Source: Liolophura sinensis (lineage: Eukaryota; Mollusca; Polyplacophora; Chitonida; Chitonidae). From it: a DNA stretch of 64,000 bases. Both the position numbers and the translations under genes were made by a program. Shown piece by piece: positions 11,516 to 22,567 of the stretch (within the stretch, counting starts at the first letter, position 1; every line of letters starts with the position of its first letter). The stretch spans positions 54,425,187 through 54,489,186 of the forward strand of contig NC_088301.1 of the NCBI RefSeq assembly GCF_032854445.1, read 5' to 3'. Under the pieces are notes generated by a model. It was not told the origin of the DNA. It saw only the letters and a program-made list of their open reading frames with translations, and searched no databases.

Positions 11516-12388
11516 TTACATTTAAACGAGAACGGCCTAAAATTTCATGGCTTCCTAGCAGTCTTCACGAATGGTTTTCAGTTTCTGCTTCAGTACAGCC
11601 CAATTACGGGGCATGGCGATGATTGCAACAGTTGCAAATAAACTCAGTGTTGTGGGTAATTTAAGATACAAAGCTGTTTTACATGCTGTCAGCTTCATGA
11701 GATTTATTTGTGTTAATGAAATTCTGTTTCTGCTTAAGACATATATCAACGGCTACAGCAACACCACCCCTTTAAGCACGAGGAAAAAAGACAATATATA
11801 GTTATTTACTGTCACACATATCCGATTTCATAGGTGTAATGTTCTAAGGGTTATGCTTAGAACTCGATTTTGAGTTTTAATTGCAATTTACAGAAAAACT
11901 ACATGTGCCATTAAAATATAAAACCACTTTGTCCTGTATAGCCTTAAGTGCTTGTATCTGTCATGCCTGTACAAGTAGAATGTAAAATTTTAAATTTCAA
12001 AGACCAAGCCGTAACTGGAAATTTATGAATTGCAAGGGCTTTTATCCAGGACAACCATTTGTTGCGTAAATCGCTGCAAACCTCAAGGCTTCTAACTCCT
12101 TAGCGGAGCCAGCAAAGGTAATTGCCGGTACATTTGTAAAGCAAGAACTGTCCAGAGCGAAATCAGTAATACATTATCCTATCCATACTCAAACCTCATC
12201 TTAGAATAGGAAAACAAACTGTGTAAAATAGGTCACCTTAATGCGTGCTCCTTATAGTTGCATTTTAAGGGTGTCCTGATAGATCATGTAACCAACGATT
12301 GTGACATTGCATACTTAACCAATCTCTGAATCTATACACTCCGTGCTTTTGCATTTGAAAACGAAGACAATAGATGTGTTGTACTCAC

Positions 12389-12523
12389 CGCTCGCACTGG
12401 ATCCTTGGTGAAAATAAGTTGTCGAGGACGCATGTATACCCTTCTACGCTGTCTAACATTCCTTGAAGACCACTTGCCTTTCACAAGTACGGCGTACATA
12501 TCTGAAAGTTCGTCAATAACTTG
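12389..12523 (-). CDS. Candidate orphan exon, 45 codons, phase 0-0
   Basis: On the minus strand an acceptor (ggacttttag) opens a 135-nt frame beginning QVIDELSDMYAVLVKGKW and ending TKDPVRA at donor GCG|GTGAGT. Exact phase 0-0 borders and the lack of stops are suggestive, but no neighbouring exon was found and the peptide is not recognised. It may be a real exon, an exon of a mobile element, or chance. Confidence 0.25.
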
Positions 12524-12640
12524 CTAAAAGTCCTTAGTTTATCTCGGGCTGACCGGTTTTCTACACGTATAGACCTGACGATAAAGAGGACAGAAATTCT
12601 TTAGTATGGCATTAAATAAGTCAATGAATTATTATTATAG

Positions 12641-12954
12641 ATGTCGTGAGAACTAAACGTTGGACAAACGACGGAAAACCAAAGCTGTTCAGCGTTGATC
12701 TGATAATATGCAGCCGTCATGAGTTTTGGGAGCAAATAGTTTTACCTTTATTAAAAGCGAACAATATTAAAATATGCAACATGTTTGATGTTGCAAGTCA
12801 AGATGCCTTTAGCCCCCTTCCTCTTTCTTCCAAATTTAGTCAATTTTCCAAATCATCACGAATGTTCCGAGAACAAGAAAAGCTTTGTAAAGTCTGGCGG
12901 TATAAAGTTTTTCAAAGCAGTTGGAGTACCCGATTCTAATGCATAGGGTCGTGG
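12641..12954 (+). pseudogene. Candidate exon remnant, TIR-like pattern, unverified
   Basis: After acceptor attattatag, a frame reads VDLIICSRHEFWEQIVLPLL and KANNIKICNMFDVA, i.e. a beta strand, a helix and a second strand as at the start of a TIR domain. The frame ends at 12939; a shifted frame (SFVKSGGIKFFKAVGVPDSNA) looks equally protein-like and runs to just before a strong donor (GTAAGT at 12955). This suggests a frameshifted exon. The domain assignment is inference from strand-helix pattern only. Confidence 0.25.
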
Positions 12955-13257
12955 GTAAGTCTTTAAAGTTGGCAATCGTGAAACTTTGGTTTCTTCACGA
13001 CTTAACAAAATGGAATATGCTGTTTACCGATCGATTTGGTGTAGGGCGTACCTGACAGGGCTTTCCAGGGAGCCAGCCCTGATGTAACCATATAACATGA
13101 GCACCAGTTTTGTTGTGTTATACCCTCTATGACTAGAACAAAGAACATCGCTAACCTTCACAATAAATAGCCAGAATTGGCTCGAATACCTTTGCATGTT
13201 AAATAATTGGTATGGAATTGGTAGAAATATTGAGTGTAAACTTTAAGTTCGTAAGAA

Positions 13258-13320
13258 AACGACAGCTGGTACAAGAATGTCTGTTCGACGCATAGCACAA
13301 AATCTATTTTGAAACCAGAT
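13258..13320 (+). repeat. Short dispersed repeat (partner at 5929)
   Basis: See 5929-5990; this copy lies just left of R1 copy c. Confidence 0.5.
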
Positions 13321-13350
13321 GTCCAACTATATATGGGAACCGCTGAATAG

Positions 13351-13510
13351 GAGCGTGTAATTTGCTACTATTTAAGCATTTACATGAACAGTTTAAATAA
13401 AACTGTGACTGCGGTTAATAGAGGGTTTACTTCAACGATTACTTGTGACCATTTGTCAGCTATCTCACTGTCTTCGGTGCTGTGGTTTTACTCTCTGTGC
13501 TGTAGTCAAT
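13351..13510 (+). repeat. R1 interspersed repeat, copy c
   Basis: Starts 'gcgtgtaatttgctactatt' and continues with the R1 blocks 'atttacatgaacagtt' and 'tgtgaccatttgtcagctat'. The accompanying 50-bp block is absent. Confidence 0.7.
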
Positions 13511-16052
13511 AGTTTTTTGGCCCAAGTCCAACATGGAGTGTCGGTTAAATTAAAAAATTAAGGCTGATCTCCTCCGTTTCTCTTTCCTTATAATAGTGAA
13601 TTAATATCACATTATCTTTTCGGAGATAAATTGTGATTCAGGTCAGTTGTATTCCCGATTAGTGTTATATTTCACATAGATAATAGCACTAGCTGTATGT
13701 AACATGCCGTTCCCTTAGGACAATTTATTAATGTTGGCCCTGGGGCCGTAATTAAAAAAATGACGCAAAACACCAAAATTCTACATGGCCATAGAAAACT
13801 AAATACTTGTAGTGCTTTTCTTCATTCTTAAGAAACTCAGGGTGCTTAACAAAAGTTGTTTTTAAGCTGGTGGGCAAACGGTGTTTTATATAGTTAATGA
13901 AAATATATCATTCACTTTATTCGATCAAAAACATAATGGTGGTAGGCTAAAACCAAATTTTGGCGTTAAATTCAGTTGAACTGACTCTTGACAAGTGTTG
14001 GCAAGGAAAGTTCACAAGGGGCAAAATATTCTGAGAAAAAGGGGTATTGATCCATGGAATAGCATTCAGAAAGGGCTTTCACAAGAATCACACATTTCAC
14101 AAAAAAGGAAAAGAGCGTTCAAATTGATTTTGACACCTAGTCATGGGACCCATGGTTTGAGTTTTCTCCATATAGACTGAATGTGGGTGGGTCCGATTGA
14201 CTGGACATCGCGCTTCCGACTCTCTAATATGACATATCGCACGCCCTCGAAAAATCTTGAACGCAATTATTCGCATGGCCATTAAAATATATAACGTTTG
14301 CTGTACCATAGTTTATTAATCCGGTAAAGGTTTACTCATGAAGTTAATAACAGTGTATGTGCTAGATGTCTGTTGGTTCATTCAACGTAGGTGCATGCTG
14401 CTGTTCGTAGTAACGGTGCGTGGGAGCCAAGAGTTCAACGCTGTAAATAATATATGGTGATCAAGTTGACAACCAGAAAGTGAGCAGTAAGGAGATGGAA
14501 CTTGAGTAATTCCGTTCTGGGAAGCCCTGCTGAGGTAGAGGTGACACTTGGATGAGATTGCGTATTTACCTCGCATGAAGATATAATGTTTACGTCTTGG
14601 TTCATAGGTGGCAGTTTCGTCTGTCAACTTGTGTAAGGTATATAATTAGCAAGAGCAAAGACAGAAATATCGCTGTCAAGACAAACATTCATATACCAGT
14701 GGCCATCCGCAATGAATATTGCATGCAGATCAATAATCAATTTTTTTTCTGACACTTTCTGACACTTTTTTTTAAATACTTTTTTGGAATTTGTCAGTTT
14801 TCCGAACTTTCCTAAAAACAGTTGGCTATTGAGGATTAAAAGTTGGTAAATAGTTTCACTGAGACCTTACAGATCAAGTTGAAGAGTGGATTCCTTTGTT
14901 GTGTTATGGGCTTTGATATAGCTATTATTTTAACGCCTCAAACCGATAGCTTAAATATATTGCTATCTACACTTCACGTCATGGAAATTTACAAAAGAAG
15001 ACTATCCTTACTAAACAAAACATTTTATACCTGCATGCATCCTTCACTTAATTATTCTCCATTATTTCTGGGTGAAAATATATGCATATGTGTCAAGCCC
15101 ATGGCGAGTGTTTAGTGTCCTCAGTTCTTGCTCGGTTCCCCACACCCATTACAGGGAGATTCGTTATATAAGTGAAATATTCGTGCGTATGGCACAAGAC
15201 ACAAGAAATGTAAACGTTCTTTTCAGCCATGCCTGACTGCGCACAAGTGCATGACAAATCCGAATCATACAGTATTAAAAATGTCCATGCAGTATACCCT
15301 GTACGTCGCGGTGGCAATACATCACCATGATAACAAATGTAGGCCTATTTGACGTAGTATTGCAATAGCTTTGTCAAAGGAGGCGGTGACCCCTTTTTCC
15401 AGAGATCCATTTATTTTCATTTTCTGTCAAAACCGATTAAAGTAAAATAAATTTCAGTAGTAAATGTTTAATTTTTTGTGTGAAAACGCACCTTTACACA
15501 ACAGGCTAAGCTCACACAATATCATATATACACAACTCAAAAGCCCGAGACAGGATTAGATCAGTTCTGGTATCGATTTGTATCGGGGTACATTTCTGGT
15601 ATTAATACTGCGAACCGATGAAAATGTGGTGCTGTTGTACATTGTATCTAATCATACGCCTACGTAAATCAGATTCCAAAGTTCTCTTTTGTCGATCAAA
15701 GGATATTCATTACGGTATACCAGCCGGTTTCACAATGTAGCTGAAATTCTCCTTGTTTGCATAATTACATGATTAAAGACAGTACACGGTAGATTAGAAT
15801 TCTCCTTTAACAGCATGCATTTACAGGATTCCACTTGCAATCTGGTCTTACGCCACGCGGGGTTCATTCACCCACGCAGATTTATGTACAACAGCATGTT
15901 TTTCGATGTTCAAAATGAGTTCACGCAAGACCAATTTCTACCAGAACTGAGACCAATTCCGATACAAAAGGTATTCAGCACTGGTTTTCGATTATTGACT
16001 CATAGTGACCATCATGGTTGACGACTCGTATACTATAATATTAATTAATTAA
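13511..16052. other. No gene recognised
   Basis: Only an old SINE-A fragment (15105-15215) is identifiable. The open frames at 14097-14627 and 14843-15115 lack splice borders and known motifs. Confidence 0.5.
15105..15215 (+). mobile_element. Old SINE-A copy
   Basis: 'ttgctcggttccccacaccc' and 'ataagtgaaatattcgtgcgta' are diverged SINE-A body sequence in plus orientation. Confidence 0.5.
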
Positions 16053-16253
16053 GTTATTTATTTGTTTGATTTATTTGTGTTTTACGCCGTACTCAAGAAT
16101 ATTTTACTTGCATGAGCCCGGAGGAAACCCACGACCATCCGCAGGTTGCTGGGAGACCTTCCCACGTACGGTCGGAGAAGAAGTCAGACTTGGCGAGAAG
16201 CCCCTAAATCATCGGGTTTTGCCCGCGTGCCAACCGCCTCGACCACTATTATA
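16053..16253 (-). mobile_element. SINE-A copy, near complete
   Basis: Minus orientation: a (TTTATTTG) tail on the left, then 'ttttacgccgtactcaagaa', 'aaacccacgaccatccgcag' and 'ccttcccacgtacgg', with the tRNA-like head region at the right end ('ccgcctcgaccactat'). Confidence 0.75.
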
Positions 16254-17085
16254 ATATTGAGTGGTATGGGAGAAGAGGTGGTTTATAACAACTGGTGAAA
16301 TAAAATTCCCGGATCATCTTGGTCAACCCATCGCGAAGCACCAATCAAATATATGCAACGACTCACAGGCACAACAGCCTTGAGTGTTATTGACGGAACA
16401 CAGTATGTACGCTACTACTCGAAACTGTAAAACTACGATTTTCTATTCCATTCGCTCCAATACTTTTGACTGGCCAGATAGCTAAAGCACGTTTACACGA
16501 CGAGTTTAATCGATATTGCTGTATTACTACATCCCAAATTCAGAGGAAATGGAATAAATCTAAAGATAACAAATTACAAAGTTCATATTAATCGGATTTT
16601 ACATTGGTGTTATTGGCGAAAAAGCTGAAAAGGATTTAATCTCGAATTTGAAGCCGTAAATATACATTAGAGGATAATACAGAATATTCATTCGCTCTTC
16701 GCAGGCAAAGCTAACTACAAATGTGTGCATAAATAGGAAGAAGTAAAGTTCAGGACCAAATGTCATTATATATCGAGAGTGTCAGAAATGTGTCACGATT
16801 AATTATCACACTCTTATCATTAGTGCCAAACAAGGCGCCTCGTGTGAATACGTTAGCATATAACTTGCAAGCCGAAGATGTTCGTGTGGAGATGATGATG
16901 ATAAGGTAAGCTTGGAAATATCAAATAGCCTCGACAATCTTTACATTGTGTGTCTACATACACCAGATGTACTTTATTGCGTTCTTGGTGTCAGGTTTAT
17001 ATTGTTGGTTAAATGTGGATAAAAGGATAATTTTAACCAGTGGCGTCTCTGAAATTGCTATTAAAATCACATTGGGCATTGTTGA

Positions 17086-17115
17086 TGCAGGTTGCAGGTT
17101 GCAGGTTGCAGGTTG
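17086..17115 (+). repeat. Four 7-bp tandem repeats (gcaggtt)
   Basis: Direct 7-bp repeats read from the sequence; no function inferred. Confidence 0.9.
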
Positions 17116-17744
17116 CTGCTGTTTGGTAAGTTGGATAGGCAGTCACATTATTACCGTAACTGAGATAATTATTTCTTCACTCTTGTTGTAGTCATTTAAA
17201 TTATACATTTGTGTATTGTTAGCTAATTACATCATATACGAAAAAATATACCAATACGGTTATTGACTAATGACTTTAGAATGGTTTACACAAAAGGTAA
17301 CAAATACTTATTAGAAGATGACAGTTCACCTGAGTAAAATGATGCGATTTTGTATCACTATTTGTGTTTGACTAAAGCCGGTCATAATTACCTTGGCTGC
17401 ACGATATGTCCAAACTATTTTTAAAGCCAAAAGTAATTTGTATATTGTAACAAAAACTTGGCATTCAGGATAACCAAAACGTGCTGGGGTTGTTCAATAA
17501 CAAAGTATTGAAACAAAGTGAAGAGAATGAACAGTGAAGAGGTAAACTAAGATTGGTCTCTGCATTATGCCACCGGAAATGTACCACCTCATGATATTTT
17601 TATTGGGACTGAACCAGGGATTTATCCGGAATTCTATTGCCTTTCACCACTATCAGAAAGAATAAATGTTTTATGGATTTGATCACAAATTTGTGTCTAA
17701 TAACATTATTGACTTATATGACCAAAGCCTAAAAAGACCACGTG

Positions 17745-17960
17745 TAAGGAATGATGTGTATTATTTATTTGATGTTAAACAACGTACTCAACAATTATTC
17801 ACCTGTATGGATGTAGACAGGTTAATATGTGTATGAAGCCAGAGTAATACACCGCCGTTAGGCACCAACCGGACAAACATCCTCACATAAAGCACCTGCC
17901 AGCTAGATTCAAGTCTTTGACGCTATGAGTCACTCAGCTGTGATGGAAACAACGCAGTTG
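17745..17960 (-). mobile_element. Diverged SINE-like element sharing the SINE tail core
   Basis: 'tatttgatgttaaacaacgt' and 'actcaacaattattcacctg' match the common tail core of SINE-A and SINE-B; the remainder differs from both. Confidence 0.45.
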
Positions 17961-19809
17961 AGTCAGCGAGGGACGGCTCAACAAAAACATTAACTATGTT
18001 GGTCCTTTCTTTAGATGCATAGTGGAGTTACAACTCTTTATTCCTATGCATGAAACTGAATGCCCGAATGCAGCACATATTCTGCATAGCAATTTAGCAA
18101 ATATCACACAGTTACCGCCTCTGCGATTTGACTTGCTTTTCTAATCTTCTTGCATCTTGTATCAGATATCACGACACTGTAGGAATGCGCATGTGCGAAG
18201 TCTACGCTATACCTGAATATCCTGGGGAGTTTCGTGTACTTACGCTTATGATGGATTTCCGCTTTGACTGTACAGCCAAATGAATATCAACCCCAAAAAA
18301 CATTGAATAATTTGTAAAAAATCCTCTAGCTTAGAAGAAAGTGTTTAACATTTCATAACTCCTGTCTATATGTGGTGATGTGTCAGCGGAATAGGTTTAC
18401 CCTTGGTCAAAACAGGCGAGCCTCATTCCGCATGATGAGCGATCAAGTTTGTATAAGAAAAATTCTGAGTAAGTGGAAATCCACAAAATCTAAATAGTTG
18501 TGAGTAATTCATTCAGTTTTGTTAGGTCAACACTTATATTGCAAAACATAGAGAAAAGCGGATTGCTATAAAAACACACATACATATAGGTCTAGTGCAA
18601 ATGATTACGCACATTCCGCACAACCACTATCGAGAAATCAAATAATGTAATGCAATATTTATCAAAACGAAACCATGGCGTATAAATAATCACGCCCTCT
18701 TGTTTTCCTCTGGTTTAAATAACATATTTTGGCTTAGTTGCACAAGTAAGCTATAATCACAGTCTTATCATGTGTTTCTGTGACCTGCCCTACACTGACG
18801 CAAGTCTGTAAACATACAGCAGAATGCGTATCCGTAGGTATTTCATGATTAATTTGACCAATGTTTATCCACTTTAGTCCTTAATAGTTTGGCATCTTCA
18901 GGGAATATGACGTATTTGTCCCCTTGTCAGCAAGAATGTGCTCCAGGATGCAGTACTCGCATAGTTCACGTCATGTCACAATGAGAGAGCTGAGTAAGCA
19001 TGATTACATCGCCATTAGTTTCGATTTAAGACGACAAATTGCTCTCGAGACGAAGGTGAAATTCGTGAGTATGGTTTCAGGGACGAAGCAGCAGAGAACC
19101 TTGATAGATTGCAATAAAATAATGAAAGGATAATACAATTAGCCTACGGCAATGTTCGACCAATCGAAATCAGGCAAAAAGAAGTCTGATATCCTACAAC
19201 GCATCCTAAATGCATAAATCTATGACCAAACGTTTAAATTGTCTCATGTGATTTTGAGCGCTGTAGTAGTTGTCGTCAGAGGTGTCAAACGCTCTGTTAT
19301 GCTGGGTTGAGACATCTGTAGGCACATTGTTATAACTTTTCATGTTAATAAGGTGGTGTTCTAGTCACAGCTGACAAAGATGAACATCTAAATATCCACA
19401 AGAAACTGTGATAAGAAGACGACGACAACGTTTATCTGGACCAGTGGCGAGAGAGAAAAATCCCCAGTGTAAGTGAATCACAAAATGTGAGTTGTGCCAA
19501 TACTCTGGATTAACGTATGTTGAGATCGTTCAGATAGCATCACCATTCCAAAAGATTCCGAGGCATGTATGGGAGCATAAACGACCGTTTATATTGCCAC
19601 ATGTTAGCTATACGCATCTTTCGATAAGATACACGACTAAAATTACCATTAGACAGTATGAAATATAAACCCTTCTGTAGCTGCCCAATACTCCTCATTG
19701 GTAACTAATATATCTATCTGAGTAATGAAATTGTCCGTATTTTCAAAACCCATAAAATCACAGCAATCCCTTAAATTAGAAAGCAACAAATCTTTTTCTC
19801 GGTAAACCT

Positions 19810-20085
19810 TGTATGTTAAATGTGATGACAACACAGCATTTTGAGTAATTCTAGACCAGTAACGTTTAATCAAGTGCAATTAACATCACAGCAACCAAGA
19901 TGCTAGGTGGCGTGTACATTGCTACTATTTATGCATTTACATGAACAGTTAGAATAGAAGCCTGACTGGGGTTAATTGACAACAGGCCGTATTTCACCGG
20001 TTATGTGTGACCATTTGCCAGCTATCAAATTGTCGTTGATGCTCTAGACTTACTCTCTATGCTGTACGTCTTTAATTATATTCAT
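19810..20085 (+). repeat. R1 interspersed repeat, copy d (with 50-bp block)
   Basis: The R1 body (19915-20085) is preceded by the 50-bp block in inverted form (19810-19870). Read on the minus strand that block runs into an open frame (19649-19879, 76 codons) containing RITQNAVLSSHLT, which is partly readable in copies b and f as well. This hints that the repeat once included coding sequence. Confidence 0.7.
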
Positions 20086-22043
20086 ATGTTTCATTTCCGG
20101 TAGTGATGCTTTCACGACTTACAGTCTGAGCCCGTTACTGGTCGTGTTGCTGGACGTTACTGTAAACGTCAACATTAAAGGCATCAAAGTATTTCCCAAC
20201 CTATAAAAAGTCAGTTATACTCACACATTGTGTAAACCTACGTTTGTAACAACGATGATGATATATGCAACCGGTCTTATGCCCCCGTACTCTAGATGAG
20301 TATACAAGATTCAACATTTCCACACAATATCCCTAGTCAGATTTGACTGATTAGTCTGAAATTTGTTATACGGTTTCTTTGCATGACCTATTAATTTGGA
20401 TTGTTTTCCCCTTCCTCTTGCTATTTGCCTGTCAGTCCTTTCTACTCGATATCACCATTCCTTCACTGATTGTTGATATATGATTGCATTGTCCGCCCGA
20501 AGTAGGGAGGCAAATGTTGTTCGGTCACGAAATGTTTGACATTGTTAAGGAGAATGCGTCAAACAGTGTCAGTTACCTCAATCGAAGTGTTATCCTTAGT
20601 CCAAGATTTAAATCGGTCATCAGCCAAAGCAGGGTAAAGGGTGCAATCCTTTACTACTTCAGTCGTACCAACTTTAAGCGTCGGCCTCAATAGCGTTTGT
20701 ATGTTTGGATCATTAGGTATTGTTTACATTCTGTTTACCTTTTTTGCTAACGGTGTGCAGATTCAAGACTAAAAATTGCTCTGGTCTCTGTGCCCTCTTT
20801 TCATATCTCCTCAAAGAGTTTAACAATATTGTGTAACATTATATTTAAAACAGGCCTGTTCAGTGGCAGGGAACACTTGCGACTTTTTTGTCTTCTTTGT
20901 GCATTATAAATATCCCATTCTTCATGCATTCAGTAAATAAATGTGTAGATGACAGCAATTTGCTACCAGTCAGTCATCCCACGTAGTTAACCTTAATGCT
21001 TGATAGTGGGGTTGCGCACAAGCTTCCAACCAGATATAAAACTTGACTGTTCACGAAATGCAGATGACACAGTATCTCACAATCCGTTCAAATCCTGTCG
21101 ATATCTCAGGATGTAAGTTGCAAAGTAGATGCATTTTTACGTAAATGTAATTTGCTGTCTGTTACTCCGTGGTTGTGTAATTCAGAATTAGGAAAAGTCT
21201 ATTCTGCTGGGGACCTGTGTTCACCTCCAAATAAAACCACTGCATTGTATAACTTCCTGCGACAGACGTTAATTCGCTAGTAGCTTAGCAGCGGGGTTTG
21301 CTGTTTCCTACTAATGCAAATAGGAGAAATATACATTAAAGATGAAAACAAACAACTATTACCAGTTATAATCGGTACTTATCCATTATTTTTTAAAATA
21401 ATCACGAATAATGAAATTATAAATAACACATATCATGTTTACGGCATATGTTATTCGTAAATACGATAAAGAATATTGGGTTTAAAATTCCCTGTGTGGC
21501 ACACTTGTTTACTTAACTTTATGGTCTTGTAACGTCTTTAGAATAGTTTTATGACTTCTTTAGTCAAGGAGTGTCAAGGAGATCCAACACTAGCGTAATT
21601 TCAAGTTTTTGAACTTACTAAACTAACCAACTTTTTCCACAACGTAGCTGAAATGCGAACTGCTTTTGTTAACACCAAATACATTCTGCACATACTCAGA
21701 TCTTATCACACGGATAGCATTTAGAAAATAATAGCCAAAAGCAATCGATTACAAAATTTCACACCCTGGCAAATTTAAGTCTTTGAAACCTCTCCTTTTG
21801 GCGTTACACTACAGAGCAGCTAATTCATCCAATAATGGTTTGCAAATAGTTCTGTTAAATGAGCCTGTTGTGTAATTTGTACTACTCAGTGCGGAAAGAA
21901 AATTGTACTTTGAAACAAAAATAGCATAAAATAGAATGTATTTAACAGAAATAACTAAGGCACTCTTCATGATTAAAACATCCAGAAGATACAGCGAATT
22001 TTTTTTTCAACATTTGAGGCTTTGAAGAATATGATTGAGTACT
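20086..22043. other. No gene recognised
   Basis: AT-rich sequence without repeats shared with the rest of the window or convincing open frames. Confidence 0.45.
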
Positions 22044-22567
22044 TTAAGTATCCACTCTGAAAGCGAAATTCATGTTTTCAATCATCTCCGAAAAATGGAC
22101 ACTTCTGCATGATCGATTTTCTGTGGAAATACTTATTGTGCCTCTTCCACATCGGCACTCTTGAAACGGCTCTAGGTAAAATGCATATCCAAAGATGTCT
22201 TTCAATGTAATACAGGACGTGTAGGCTGAGACAGTTTTGTTCATTTGTGTCGATATTGTTGTTCATACTTCAGAAGTTGAAACTGACATGTCGCCATCCA
22301 ACACTGGTTTAATTATCTTTGTAGTCCGTTCTTATGAAGAATTATATTTTCAGAAGGATTATATAGTGTAGTTTTCTTAATCCGTGCTGCTGATAAATGT
22401 ATTAAAAAGGATAAGGTAACAAAAATAACAAACAACCCTAAAAAAACAAACAAAAACAATCTACATACATACTTTACCGGAAATTTTAGTCTGTTAATGA
22501 AAAATAAGGCATGCCACAAAATCTTCGACATCGTTACTGTCCTTAGTATGATAAGTATTCTATACAT
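22044..22567 (-). pseudogene. Possible remnant of a type II membrane protein
   Basis: On the minus strand, a frame at 22567-22313 has a basic start and a membrane segment (CRLFLFVFLGLFVIFVTLSF) as in Golgi type II enzymes. It is followed, in another frame (22244-22044), by SCITLKDIFGYAFYLE then PFQECRCGRGTISIST. The C-x7-GY...ECxCG spacing resembles part of a WSC domain with one cysteine missing; WSC domains occur in type II sulfo- and xylosyltransferases. No splice sites connect the two parts, so it may be a pseudogene or coincidence. Confidence 0.22.

Larger units (their letters stand above)
16254..19648. other. No gene recognised
   Basis: Contains the diverged SINE-like element at 17745-17960 and the 7-bp tandem at 17086. 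A 134-nt open segment with acceptor and donor (18931-19064) was noted but not accepted. Confidence 0.45.

Noticed and set aside
18931-19064. 134-nt segment with acceptor (ccccttgtcag) and donor (GTGAGT)
   Set aside because: Two different frames look equally plausible, the peptides are unrecognised and no partner exon was found.
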